Source of the DNA: Lunularia cruciata
Lineage: Eukaryota; Streptophyta; Marchantiopsida; Lunulariales; Lunulariaceae
DNA length: 64,000 nt
NCBI GenBank assembly: GCA_948567375.1
Contig: OX419762.1
Coordinates: 1,679,001 to 1,743,000, forward strand
Direction of reading: 5' to 3'
The position numbers and the translations under genes were made by a program. The notes below the pieces were generated by a model, which saw nothing but the letters and a program-made list of their open reading frames with translations, did not search any database and had not been told where the DNA came from. Positions within the stretch are counted from its first letter, which is position 1. The number at the start of each line of letters is the position of its first letter. This document shows positions 10,250 through 21,650 of the stretch, in pieces.

Positions 10250-12469
10250 CAATTGGTTGTTGTCTCCTATGTTGCTTCATATAATGAGTACCTTTTCTAA
10301 TATACAAGATATTCTACACGTGGATGGCGAGTACCATAAATGCAATTTTTGGAGAATGTGTTCAACTTCATATTCCACCATGCTATCAATGAGGGTTGGA
10401 CAAGGTCTAACTTCTTGTATGGATGGAAAGTGGAGCAATTGGAGTGCATATATGCATATAAAGAAACATGGAACACTAGATGGATCTTCATGTGTAGTGG
10501 TAGCTTGAGGTGATAGGCCACTATGCCACCTTGCCAAAGGATGAGAAAAGGCCTAATAAAATAAGGATTGAGCTCATGAGGGCAAACTAATGTGATCTTG
10601 GTTATGGATAGCCTTGATCTCCAACATTGAACTCCATGTGTTGGCAATGTGCATATGTATATTGCTTATATCAATTTTGGGCAATCTGCACCTTGTGCTT
10701 AGCATTCTCTACATCCTATTGGATTCTATAAACAAAAGTGTTGATAGTTTCAAACTTGGTAGCCACAAAGTGGATCTTCATCAAGCTTGAAGGTGTGAAA
10801 AAATGCTCTCTATACATGAGGAAGAATGGTGTGACTTGTGTGGATGTATTCATTAAATTTTTGTAGGCAAATTCCACCAATGGAAGTAAGGTATCCCACC
10901 TCCATTACTCGTCTAAGGTGAAGCTCTAGAGCATGTCCTCAATAGTGCAATTAGCCAGCTCTATTTTCCCATTGGTTTATGGATGGTAAGCCATAGACAG
11001 GCCAATTTGATTTGAAGATGCCAAAGACTATTCTCAAAAACAAACTAGTGAATTAAGCACTCAAGACAAACCATGGTGAGAAAAGATTATAACTAAGTAT
11101 AATTGAGCTAATTGTGGAGTAGTCACATCCTTGGTAGTAGGATGCACATGAATCATTTTGCTAAGTTGATCCACAAAGACTATGATAAAGTCAAACTTTA
11201 AGGTGGTCTTGGGCAATTCACAAACTAGATTCATGTTTACCTATTCTCAACATTATGTAGGAATAGTGAAGGGTTGAAAGAGTCTTATGGGAGCTTGATT
11301 AGAAGCTTTATTTTGTTGATAGAGTATGCAACTTTGAACATACTCCATCAGATCATTGCTCATCTTGGGGCAATAATAATGACATTTGATTGCATCTAAG
11401 GTCTTGTATACTCCAATGTGACATGGAATGGTAGAATCATGACATTCCACTAGGATGGTAGTTCTTATATCTATGGAATCTAGAATCCATAATTTGCCAT
11501 CAAAAAAGGTGAGCCATTGAGTATTGGTTACACCTTTGGATGATTGAGCTCTTATAATCTATGAGTTAGTTTTTGTAATAACAAAAATCCTTGGCCAAAA
11601 TTCTAGGTTCATTTGACCTTTATCAACAGTTCTATTTACCATAAGCATATTGGTGAATGCATCTACAAGTTGCTTCTTGCTTTCCATATATGTGATTGTC
11701 ATGTTGAACCATTATCTCCACTTTACCTACCAAATCTATCAATGGGATAAATATTTTTGTGTCTTGAGGTAGACTAGAGGTTTGTGGTTTGTCTCTACCA
11801 CAGATACCTTCTTGCAAAGATAGTGCTTCTAATGCTTGGTTGCAAGGACAAATAGCTAACTCTTCTTGTTTTGTGGTGTGAAAGTTGTGTTTTATTGGTA
11901 ATAGCTTTTGAGAGAAATATGCAACTAATTTTCATCCATCATTCCATTCTTGTTATAAGATTTCTCCTATTACAACACATGATGCATTTATTGCCAACTT
12001 GATTGGACAATTTGGGTCATACCATTTCAAGATTGGTGCATGTAGTATTGCATCTTTCAATTCCTAAAAGGCCAATTCTTGTATGGTTCTCCACATCCAC
12101 TTTTTTCCCTTGCCAAGTGTCGTCATTAGAGGTTGTGCAACCTTGGAGAAGTCCTTGACAAAATTAAATTACACCTTATCAATCCCAAGAAACTCTTGAG
12201 TTGAGTTTGATCTTCTAGAGCACCTTATTTTTGAATGACCTCTATTTTATCAATTAACACTTGGATACCTTTTTGCACTTACTCTATGATCCAACTAGTC
12301 TATTTCAGACTTGTCAAACTTGCACTTTGAGATTTTGGCACACAACTTATTCTATCGTAGTAGAATCTGGAGGACTTCTCATGGATGTTGCTTGTGCTCT
12401 ATCATTTTATTATTGTAGACTAAGATGTCTTCTAGGAAAATAATAAAAAATTTATCCAAGTATGGATGA
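10250..12469 (-). pseudogene. Chromovirus pol, C-terminal half: RT end, RNase H, integrase, chromodomain
   Basis: Minus-strand fragments in order: YLDKFFIIFLEDILVYN (RT active-site strand, with FLED where FLDD/YVDD is normal), SFLGLI, a RNase H stretch (INASCVVIGEIL, LVAYFSQKLLPIKHNF), the integrase HHCC finger (HIGVYKTLDAIKCHYYCP and CILYQQNKA, 11,253-11,450 frame), a poorly preserved integrase core, IHLVFHVSLY and a chromodomain (VEYLVYWKRYSLYEAT, about 10,260-10,330). Frequent stops show it is dead. It is cut on its right by the target duplication of the nested element (12,465-12,469). Confidence 0.85.
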
Positions 12470-12907
12470 TATAACAATATGGAGTTTAACAATGAAGTTA
12501 GTCAGGGCCAACAAAGTAGCAAATAGGGCAAATTAGCCTAGAATACTCCAAAAATATCTAAGAAGCTTATTGGGAAGATTATTGACTAGCTTAGCTTGCA
12601 CCCTAAGTAAGTAACTTCTAGAAAGAAGTTTTTAGAAGCTTCCAACTAGCTTAGCTTGCAAGCCAAGTAGGTGGCTTCTAGAAACAAGCTTCTTGAGAAG
12701 TTTCTTGAGAAGCTTTCTTGATTAACTTGGCTTGCACTCCAAGAAAGTGGCTCAAGGAAACTTCTTGAGAAGCTTCTCAAGAGCCTTGTATGCTCCCTAT
12801 AAATATGAGAGCCAAAGTTCATGCTAGGATTTGGAGTTTCACTCATTCAAGTGTCCCAATGTGAGCTTCTATTCTCCTATTTCTCTCCTTGATCTTGATA
12901 GTTGACA
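12470..12907 (+). repeat. 5' LTR of the nested chromovirus
   Basis: Starts TATAACAATATGG (the 3' LTR has TGTACAATATGG, so TG has become TA) and ends GTTGACA one base before the PBS. It contains three diverged units of about 65-70 bp built around CTAGCTTAGCTTGCA, a CCAAGTAGGTGGCTTCTAGAA-like core and palindromic GAAGCTTCTTGAGAAGCTTC blocks. The same sequence recurs at 17,750 and 53,200. Confidence 0.9.
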
Positions 12908-12908
12908 T

Positions 12909-12922
12909 TGGTATCAAAGCAA
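12909..12922 (+). promoter_or_regulatory. Primer-binding site (initiator tRNA-Met type)
   Basis: TGGTATCAAAGCAA begins one base after the 5' LTR. It differs at one position from TGGTATCAGAGC, the complement of the 3' end of plant initiator tRNA-Met. Confidence 0.85.
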
Positions 12923-12929
12923 GAATGGA

Positions 12930-14070
12930 ATGAATGGAATTTATGGACCACCAAATCCATTTTTGCCAAACTATTGAGATTTTTGTGCCCAAGCACTACC
13001 CAAGAATCATTTGATACAATTCATCATCTCACGCCTTAGAAAAGATTTTACAAATACAATTTCCTTGTCTGAGGGTCCCTTAGTACTTCTAATTGTAACT
13101 TATGGAGAACGATGGATGTGTTGCATCTATGTATTAATAAATTAGATAGATTGGGGGTGGTATGATAGAGTAATAACCATAGCGGCAATGCCCGAGGTTG
13201 TCATTGCTATGCAACAACAAATTGAGCACCTTACTTGATTGTTGGATGAATGAGATCGTTGACAATAAGAGCATGTAGGGAGAGTACCAATTCAAGAAGG
13301 GTTGACCAAAGCCAGTTTCCAAAACCCAAGGTTTTCAAAGGCAAGAATCTTCCAAGTGCAGCAGAGAATTTTATGTTTGATTGCAAATGTTATTTCAAGG
13401 CCACCAATCTTCAAAAAAAACAAAAATAGATTCTCTTGGCTTCCAACCAATTAGATGGAGTAGCAAAACTATGGTGGTGATTCAGAGAGTGGAGCAAGCT
13501 GATTGGAAAATTTTTGCACCAATCTTGACATGAGAAAAATTCAAGAGTGCAATAATTGGTTGATCTTAAGCTATAAATGTTGCACGAGCCACACGAGCTG
13601 CACAAGATAAGTTGACGGAGTTGAAGTAGATTAGCTTTGTAAGGAGCTACATCACACAATTCTAGAACATCATCATGCAAATTCTAGATATACAAGAAGG
13701 TGATATTTTGGATTGATTTGTGAGGGGCTTGAAATCACGAACCAAATTGGAGGTGACCATGGAAGAGTCACAAAATGTGGAAGAAGCCATGTAGTTGGCT
13801 AAGCGCTTTGATTTCTTGGTTGCGATAACTTGGTCTCAACCTTGACCTACATAAAACCTACCAATACATTACACACGGGTGGAAGAACCAACAATAATGG
13901 AGATTGATGTTGTTCAACTGAGACCACTTGGTACAATGGATAGAGAAAGATTGCAACATAATGGTGTTTGTTTTTATTGTCACCAAGTTGGACATCACAT
14001 TACTTAATGTCCACTTAGGAATGGACGACCTCAACAAATTGCCCAGATGGAATCTATGGAGCATACTAAT
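12930..14070 (+). pseudogene. Decayed gag of the nested chromovirus
   Basis: Broken plus-strand frames. Near 13,970 they reach a retroviral-type zinc knuckle, GVCFYCHQVGHHIT-stop-CPLRNG (C-x2-C-x4-H-x4-C). The same arrangement, including the stretch just before the knuckle, recurs in the second chromovirus at 44,000-45,400, which confirms it as gag. Minus-strand open frames in this interval are shadows. Confidence 0.75.
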
Positions 14071-14120
14071 TAGGGAAACAATGAATCTTAATAAGAGATT
14101 TTGAGCCACCTACTAGGAAC

Positions 14121-14477
14121 TTGGTTGGTTCCAATGGGATTGAAGGCTCGACCTATGCAAGTTTGCTTCACTTGCAAGGTACAATATCTTATTGTAGTTG
14201 TAGGATTTTGGTTGATTCGAGAAGTTCAAAGAATTGCATGTATATAAAATTAGCAAAGGAATTATGTATTCCTATCAAACCAATAATTAGAAGTAGATTG
14301 ATGATGGCAGATGGTAGAAAGGGTTTTGCATCTTGTACCTCATATCTTGTTACCTTCAAGATTGGGAAGGATTATTTGGAATGTATGAGGTTTGTAGTGG
14401 CATCTTTGCACTATGATATCATTCTAGGACTACCTTGGCTTGAACGTCATAAGGTTCAATTTAATTGGACCCAATGA
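14121..14477 (+). pseudogene. Aspartic protease region of the nested chromovirus
   Basis: A 118-codon open frame. ILVDSRSSKNCM occupies the place of the catalytic D-S/T-G motif; the Gly is replaced by Arg, so it would be inactive even if expressed. IILGLPWLERHKVQFNW matches the C-terminal LGxxWL motif of Ty3/gypsy proteases. Confidence 0.85.
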
Positions 14478-14549
14478 CAAATTCAAGTACAACACCAAGG
14501 TAATAATGTATGATTAGGTTGTCTGGCACCTTTGAGTAAGACATCTAAG

Positions 14550-14790
14550 AATAGTCAATTCCAAGATGGGAAGTTTGTAAGGAAAGCAACCATAGAGCAA
14601 GCTTTGAAGGAAGAGAAGTCCCAAGATGGGAATTTTGTAAGGAAAGAGCCATAGAGCAAGCTTTGAAGGAAGTGAAGTCTCAAGAAGGGAAGTTTGTCAA
14701 GAAAGAAGCCATAGAGCAAACCTTGAAGGAAGATAAGTCCCTAGATGAAAAGTTAGTCAATGAAGCAGCTATAGAGCAAGGTTAGGAAGA
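14550..14790 (+). repeat. Tandem repeat of about 63 bp in the protease-RT linker
   Basis: Nearly four diverged copies of a unit with CCAAGATGGGAAGTTTGT, AAGGAAAG and CATAGAGCAAGC-TTGAAGGAAG. In frame it reads like SQDGKFVRKATIEQALKEE. Later copies have lost a base and shift frame. The matching place in the second chromovirus (49,700-49,760) has a single unit. Confidence 0.85.
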
Positions 14791-14869
14791 AAATAAGTCT
14801 ATTTTTCGGTGTAGATCAAGCTGATTGCACAAGGAGAATCTGAGGAGAGTCAAGAGCCTCATTGAGCAA

Positions 14870-15770
14870 TGGTTGATCAAATAGTTCAAGAGTTTGCGGA
14901 TGTGATTTTAGATGATCTGCCAAAGGGATTACCCTTTGATTGTGGTATGCCCTTCAAGATTGAGTTATTACCAAGGAGTACTCCAATGAATATACCAATC
15001 TACTAGCTCTCACCAATGGAGTTGTAGGAGTTGTGAGCAACACTTACAGAGTTGTTGGAGAAGGATTTCATAGTACATTTCCATGGAGAGCACCGGAACT
15101 ATTTGTTCCAAAGAAAGATAGAGAACTTTTATTTCTATATTGATTAATGTTGGCTCAATAAACATACAATGAATAATGCATACCCCTTGCCTCAAATTGA
15201 TGACTTGCTTGATCAATTGAGAGGAGCACAATACTTCTCCAAGTTGAATCTTTGTAGTAGTTATTGGAAAATCCCTATTGGTAGGGAGGATGTGCAAAAT
15301 ATTGCCTTTTGCACAAGTTATAGACATTTTGCCTTTTGTGCTCACTAATGCTCCAATAGTCTTCATGGATCAGATGCAATAGATGTTGGATGGACTGTTG
15401 GATTGGTACGTGGTGGTGTTCTTGGATGATATCTTAATCTATAGCAAGACAAAGGTAGAACATGTGAATCATGTGCAGGAAGTCCTAAGACGACTACGAC
15501 AATGGAAGTTTTATTGCAAGAAGTCAAAGTGTGCTTTTTGGCAAAAAGAAGTTACCTTCTTGCATCACAAGATCTCATCGGAGGAGATCAAGATGGAAGT
15601 AGAGAAAATCAAGGCTATTATTGATTGTACTCCAAAGGATGCTACTAAAGTACAAGCATTTGATAGATTGGCTAGTTTTACCGATGGTTCATCTATTATT
15701 ATGCTCATGTGGCCACACCATTGATTGATCTCTTGGAGAAGAACTTGAGCTTTCAATGGACCAACAAGCA
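14870..15770 (+). pseudogene. Reverse transcriptase of the nested chromovirus
   Basis: Fragments IDDLLDQLRGAQYFSKLNL and then LLDWYVVVFLDDILIYSKTK (catalytic FLDD intact) and VEHVNHVQEVLRRL; the 15,383-15,724 frame carries the C-terminal third. Stops and frameshifts occur before the active site (for example near 15,345), so full RT cannot be made. Confidence 0.88.
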
Positions 15771-16220
15771 TGAAGAATCATTCTAAACATTGAAACATAT
15801 GGTGTCTCCAAGACCAATTCTTCAACCATATGATCCTCAACTACCATGTATGGTTGATTTTGATGCTATTAACTTAACAATTGAAGCCGTGTTGCAACAA
15901 GAATTCACAGATGGATTGCATCCTATTGCCTTTGTGTCTTGTAGACTAAATATAATGGAAAGGAATTACTCTGCTTAGGATCAAAACCACTAGCAATGGT
16001 ATATGCCACTAAGATATAGAAGCATTATCTCTTGAGGAAACAAGTGGTCATGCAAATTGATCACAAGCCTTGTTGTAGACATTACATTTGGAACATATGA
16101 AGAGTTGACATGATGGGAGGAATAACTACAGTTGTTTGACATCAAACTTGATCACAAATTTGGTTGGTTCAATGTCATCCTTGATGCCTTATCATAGTGA
16201 CCTGATTTGAAGTCTCCTCC
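15690..16220 (+). pseudogene. RNase H of the nested chromovirus
   Basis: KHMVSPRPILQPYDPQLPCM then VDFDAINLTIEAVLQQEF and HPIAFVSCRLNIMERNYSA, matching the D-A-S-x3-GAVLxQ and Y/F-x-S-R/K-L-x3-E-x-N-Y landmarks of Ty3/gypsy RNase H. An in-frame stop follows NYSA. Confidence 0.85.
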
Positions 16221-16429
16221 TTTCATCACAACGGCAATTATGATAATGTCAGTCAACTCCAAAGGCTAAACTAAGTTTTGAATAACTCTACAACAAGAAT
16301 CCATTCTTTCATATAGTACAAGGTCATCTTGCAACATGTAGAAAGGAGTACAACATCTTCTCCTAAAAGGAAGGCCTTCTATTCTATGAGAATCAGGTCT
16401 ATATTCTAGCCAAGGATGATCTCTAACTT

Positions 16430-17480
16430 GTGCGCCTCCAAAAGCCCATGACTTACCAATTGCGGGTCACATGGGTGTGGACAAGACCTTGGATAACCTC
16501 CAATACCAATGGTGGTGGTCCAACATGACATGAGATATTTGGGAGTTTGTGTTTGATTGTGTGAAAGCTACCAACACAACAAGGCCAATAACCAAAAATT
16601 GAGTGAACTCCTTCAACCATTCCCCATTCCATCTCTTTGTTGGGAACATATAAGCTTAGATCTCATCAAATCCTTGCATAAGACAAATAAATGTCATACA
16701 ACAATTGTGGTGTTTGTGGATAAGGTTAGTAAGCAAATCCATTTGGCACCAACCGTTGATATTGTGGATGCTCGAACATTGGCAAAAATCTACTTTGATA
16801 ATGTATTCAAGCATCATGGGATGCCACGTGTTTTCATCTCTAACCATGATCCTCACTTCATTGGAAAGTTTTGGCAAGCACTCTTCCAAATACTCGGCAC
16901 CAAGCTTACTTTGTCCATGGCCTACCATCCTCAAACTAATGGACAAACTGAACATGAAAATTGCACCTTGGAGAATATGCTTTGTGCCTTCGTCAATGTT
17001 CATCATACTAATTGGGATGAATATGTTGCAACTATGGAGTTTGCATATAATAATTCCAAATAGGTAAGCATTGGATTCTCTTCTTTCTTCCTCAATTTTG
17101 GCCAAGATCCACTTGTTCCAGATTTATTTCCTGCTCTTCCTCTATCTCATGTCCCTCCTACTTCAACCTTCTTGACCACCATATCTCAATCCCTCCAACA
17201 AACCAAATCTCACCTCCTTGTTGCCCAAAATCTTCAAAAACAATATGCAGACCACTATTGTCATGATCTCACCTTTCAAGTGGGTGATAAAATCATGCTC
17301 TCATCTAGTAACCTACCCCTCCCATTTGATACCCAAGTCCATAAACTTACTCCTAATTGGATAGGACTCTTTGAGGTCACACATATAATTTCTCTTGTTG
17401 CTTATCAACTTGCCTTGCCTTGCCTTGTCATGCGCATCCACCCTATCTTTCATATTTCCAAGTTGAAACTCTTTGTCCTT
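16430..17480 (+). pseudogene. Integrase of the nested chromovirus
   Basis: The HHCC finger region (HMGVDKTLDNLQYQWWWSN, 16,470-16,530) is followed by a 168-codon open frame (16,557-17,063) with HISLDLIKSLH (first Asp), VFISNHDPHFIGKFW (second Asp) and SMAYHPQTNGQTEHEN (Glu), i.e. the D,D-35-E core. The C-terminal region ends IHPIFHISKLKLF. It is one of the best preserved parts of the element. Confidence 0.9.
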
Positions 17481-17529
17481 AATCCATCTTCTTTCCCTTT
17501 CATGTCTAACCTCCTCCTCCCATCTCTAT

Positions 17530-17700
17530 CAACAATCATGATGAATATGGAATTGATTGTATCCTTGCATGTTGCCATATTCAATGATGCCATTGTAAAC
17601 ATATGGAGTACAAGGTCCTTTGGAAAAGGTATTCCCTTCATGATGCCACATGGGAACCTCTTTCTCATCTTTATAATGCACAAATGGTCATCCAAGAGTT
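17530..17700 (+). pseudogene. Chromodomain at the integrase C-terminus
   Basis: The frame around 17,600-17,700 reads MEYKVLWKRYSLHDATWEPL then VIQEFE, the chromodomain pattern YxVxWKxY-x4-ATWEP. It places the element among the chromoviruses. In these elements the domain guides integration toward methylated-histone chromatin. Confidence 0.88.
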
Positions 17701-17734
17701 TGAAGCTTCAATGTTAATGAGGATATCACCAACT

Positions 17735-17749
17735 AGCGTTGGAGGAACA
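17735..17749 (+). promoter_or_regulatory. Polypurine tract of the nested chromovirus
   Basis: TTGGAGGAACA lies directly before the 3' LTR. The related element has GATGGAGGAATA in the same place (53,188-53,199). Confidence 0.7.
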
Positions 17750-18162
17750 TGTACAATATGGAGTTTAGCAACAAAGTTGGTTGGGGCCAACAAAGTATCA
17801 AATAGGCCAAATTAGCCTAGAATATTCCAAAAGTATCTAGGAAGCTTCTTGGGAAGCTTCTTGGCTAGTTTAACTTGCACCCCAAGTAAGTAGCTTCTAG
17901 AAGGAAGCTTTTAGAAGCTTCCAACTAGCTTAGCTTGCAAGCCAAGGAGGCGGCTTCTAGAAGGAAGCTTCTTGAGAAGCTTCTTGGTTAACTTGGCTTG
18001 CACTCCAAGAAAGTGGCTCAAGGAAGCTTCTTGAGAAACTTCTTGAGAGCTTTTTATGCTCCCTATAATTATGAGAGCCAAAGCTCATGCTAGGATTCGG
18101 AGTTTCACTCATTCAAGTGTCCCAATATGAGCTTCCATTCTCCTTAGTCTTGGTCTTTTACA
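17750..18162 (+). repeat. 3' LTR of the nested chromovirus
   Basis: Begins TGTACAATATGG and ends TTTTACA. It aligns along its length with 12,470-12,907 in the same orientation, with scattered substitutions and small indels. It is followed by the TATGA copy of the target duplication. Confidence 0.9.
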
Positions 18163-18251
18163 TATGAAATATGTCATTCATCAAACTCATGAAAATGGTT
18201 GGTAGATTAGTGAGGCCAAATGACATTACTAGGTACTCAAGTTGACCATAT
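18163..18251 (-). pseudogene. Middle fragment of RT of the large chromovirus
   Basis: Only about 89 bp survive between the two insertions. On the minus strand they read GQLEYLVMSFGLTNLP and then SLMNDIF, the RT stretch before the active site. It includes one copy of each flanking target duplication. Confidence 0.88.
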
Positions 18252-18576
18252 TGTGACAACCCAACAAATTTTACTTTTGCGGCAATCAAGTAAGTAAAGT
18301 TTGTTCCCATAAAGATATAATTTAGAATTGGTCAAATACAAAGTAAATGTCACAAATGTGGTTCTTCTTGCTTTCTTCTTTAGTCTATCAGGTAGAAACC
18401 ACACCCAAAATAGAGTAACAAGCACTCAATCTTGACAACTTGTCACTAATTCACAAACTCATAATCACAACATAACAAATTTTGTCCAAACAAATCTTGA
18501 TTGTGATGATTCAGATTCTCCCAAAGATGGCACTTCATTGCAAAATGACTTTGCCCCAGAATTGTGTTCTACCCCT

Positions 18577-18800
18577 CCACTAAAGGCACAACTTCCTCAA
18601 TTGGAATTGATTCACATCAACACTACGCTGCACTCACAATTGTAGAATACTACCAACATTGCAATTCCTCTCAGATCTGTCAAGGCATCCACTAAAGGCA
18701 CAACTTCCTCAATTGGAATTGCTTCACATCAACACTACGCTGCACTCACAATTGCAGAATACTACCAACATTGCAATTCCTCTCAGATCTGTCAAGGCAT
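18577..18800 (+). repeat. 112-bp tandem duplication in copy A
   Basis: The segment beginning CCACTAAAGGCACAACTTCC occurs at 18,577 and again at 18,689, with about two differences. Other copies of the family have one unit here. The near identity suggests the duplication is younger than the copy's insertion. Confidence 0.95.
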
Positions 18801-19161
18801 TGCTCCGATTGCACTTCACTCAAGATCAAACACACAAAATGAAGATCAAGGCCGTGGAATCCAACATCCAACAAACACATTGATTTGCACTTCAAAATTC
18901 TCCAAACACTCACAAATACAAACACAACATTGATACCCAAAATCAAGCTTAAGCGACGAGCATTGAAATCAACACTTTGCTTTATCTATCTTCAGAAATT
19001 ATGAATATTGAATAATATAACATTGCAAATGCCTCCTTTAAATAGTAGAGCAATCAATAGTTGCTAACAACTATATCATTCTACAACAACTATTCCTACT
19101 CGTACATCTAAAATGACAATGCACCTCTTCATATTTGCCTCTTCATATCTCAAATGTATGT

Positions 19162-21650
19162 CTACTCCGATCCGATGTCTACCTCTTCTTTGGCTTCCAA
19201 ACCTGATGATCTTCCTATCACTTCTTCTTCTTTGGATATATCTTCAACTAACAAATCCCTCACTATTTCTACTACTTCTTCACTATGAACTACAATTGAG
19301 ATCATGGTAACCTTTCTAACTCTTTATCTCCCGACCCACTCTTCTCTAAGGTCTCAAAGGACAACTTCAAAGGCACTTGTACTCCTACAGCTCTTACTTT
19401 GGACTTCTTCTCTTCCTTCACACTACTCCTAAATCTTTCTAACTCTAAATGCACTAAATCTAATTTGAGAATTATATTGTCTCCTACTTCCAACATCTTC
19501 CTATCTACTCTCTTGCTTAAATGAATTAGAAGAGTGTTCATATCTACATCCTTTGCTCTCTCCTTCCAAGTTTCATGCACAAGCAATTTTCAATTCATGC
19601 AGTCTTGTTTCCTCCAACCTTCCTTTAGCCTCCGTGCTCAGCATGGCCCGTAGTCTCCCAACAACTTCTCCCATTGATTCTGGTGCATACCCTAAGATTG
19701 CTCTACCTTCAGCTCTTCTTGGTACATCTTCAACTCATCTTCATACTCAGCAGCAAGCATCTTCTTCTCCTCCAAATATTGAGAACTCTATAGCTCAACA
19801 CTTCTTACCAAGTCTCTCAATCTTTCCTCCTCTTGATGTCAAATTGATAGCTCCTTTTCCATGCTTGATCTTTCCCTATTGCACTCTTCTTTAGGCTCTC
19901 TAACTCCTACTCCATCACTACTACCATTGACTTCACATGAATGCTTTCTATGAAAGCTTCATTGACTTCCTCTTTCATCTTTGTCAGCAACGTTGTCTGC
20001 TCCTTCAACTCTTTTGGCCTGACACTGCATCTCTCTTCCACTCTTCTCAAAACTCGCTTGCAAATTCTCTAAAGCCTTCTTCTTCAAGATTGTATCCACC
20101 CAAAGCTCCTCAACTTCTTCTTCTCTTTGGGCTACACTTTCCTACAATCCCTTCACTTCACCTATCAAATACTCCACCACCTGCAATTCATTATTCACCT
20201 TCACATGATCTTGCAGGATTACCTTCTATTGCACCTTCAGCAGCTCCAAGAATGGAGTCACAATCTGCATTAAATATTGTACTCCTCCAAAATTCTCTTT
20301 CATCTTTGGCTCCATTTTTGTACTTTGTCTCTTCCGCCGGTTCCTTCTCCTGAAGTCTCAATCTTTGTACTTTGAGCAATATTACATCCAAGCTTCCTTC
20401 TTCCTAACCGGCTGAACTTGATCCTGCAAGGTCTTCCATTGTGGCTTTCTTGTCTTTACCTCCCTTGTGATCTTCCTTCTTTGGCTCAGCCTCCATTTCC
20501 TCTAGTACTAGTTCTAAACAGGAATTATCTCATCCTCCCATATGGTCAATCATTGCATGAAAGGCTTCATCTTCTTTCATTTCAAACTGATTGCTGAACT
20601 TCCACTTCATCATCATTCTCACTTCCAGATTCCCCACTTTGTAGTGTGAGCTCCGCTTCTTCTGAGTCTCCTCCTCTAGACTTTGTCTCCCCTTCAGACT
20701 CTATTTCTAAAGTCTTCTCCTTCACCGCATTCTTACCTTGTAGAGTGAGTCTTTGGGTCTTTGGTTGTGTTGAAGGCAACACTTCCTCTTTGGGTTTAGT
20801 CTACTTCTTCATTGGACTTCTTCCTTCTTCTTGCTCTTGTTGTCCCATTCTGATGAAGAGATCATCACTAGCTTATAGGTGTGACATGTAGTGTTGCTCT
20901 TCTTCATCTGCTTCTCATCATAGGCCAGGATAGAAATGTGACACCATGCAATGCCTCTCCTCCGCTGTCATCAAATTCAACCCAAAGTAGAAGTGTGCTA
21001 CAAACAGTGCAAAATAATGTAGAGGCAAATCAGTTCTCCAATAGCTGATCATCACCCTCATTTGCTAGTGGAAGCACTTTGCCTAGTTCACCTTCACTCT
21101 TGCAAACATTTGGTGGAAGAAGATTGCTTGTTGCATGTTCATGTATGTTGTTTGTTGGGGTTTGAACATGGTTATTATTTCTCCTACAATGCTTTGTTTA
21201 ATCGGGTCACAATAGGACTCCACTTTATAACCATTAGTCGTATGCGGAGCAAAGAACAAATTTCAAAGTTCCGTAGTCTCCTCTACAATATCACACTTCC
21301 GATAGAAGGTGATCCCAGTTGCCTCTCTTGCTTCCTTCCCCAATACTAACTTCCAATCCAACTTAGTCCATCAAGTTGGATTTCCTCTCTTCTCCTTGAC
21401 TTCAGGGCCTTCTTCACAATTCCTAGCAGCTATCTCTACCATGATTCCTAAGAAACTAAAATTCCAATTCCATGCTAAAAATCTAATCCAAAGTCTATTC
21501 AAGACTTTGATTCTTGCTATGACATCTAACCTCCAAATTATGAAACTCCTCATTGTGAGTGCATTCTTGACCTTCTTCACCATGATTTGCTCTCTAGTTC
21601 TTTGGCACTAAAAAACTATTCCCTCTCTTGGATGCGACACTCTTACCCCT
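19162..21650 (-). pseudogene. Family ORF in copy A (conserved N-terminal domain plus coiled coil), decayed
   Basis: Minus strand. The N-terminal domain starts near 21,583 (MRSFIIWRLDVIARIKVL, then FLAWNWNFSFLGIMVEIA and KRGNPT). It is followed by broken fragments, a Glu/Ser-rich segment with LTLQSGESGSEND (20,582-20,782 frame), a coiled coil, then FETLEKSGSGDKELERLP (19,302-19,586 frame), and it ends EEVDIGSE-stop at 19,162. The function is unknown; I do not recognise the protein. Copies B and C show the same order. Stops and frameshifts are frequent. Confidence 0.7.

Larger units (their letters stand above)
12470..18162 (+). mobile_element. Ty3/gypsy chromovirus with both LTRs, nested in the previous element
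   Basis: A 5.7-kb plus-strand element: 5' LTR 12,470-12,907, PBS, gag with zinc knuckle, protease, tandem-repeat linker, RT, RNase H, integrase, chromodomain, PPT, 3' LTR 17,750-18,162. The flanking 5-mers are GATGA (12,465-12,469) and TATGA (18,163-18,167), a target duplication with one changed base. Joining the flanks through one copy brings the interrupted RT frame of the host element back into register, which confirms the boundaries. All its coding frames carry stops. Confidence 0.9.
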
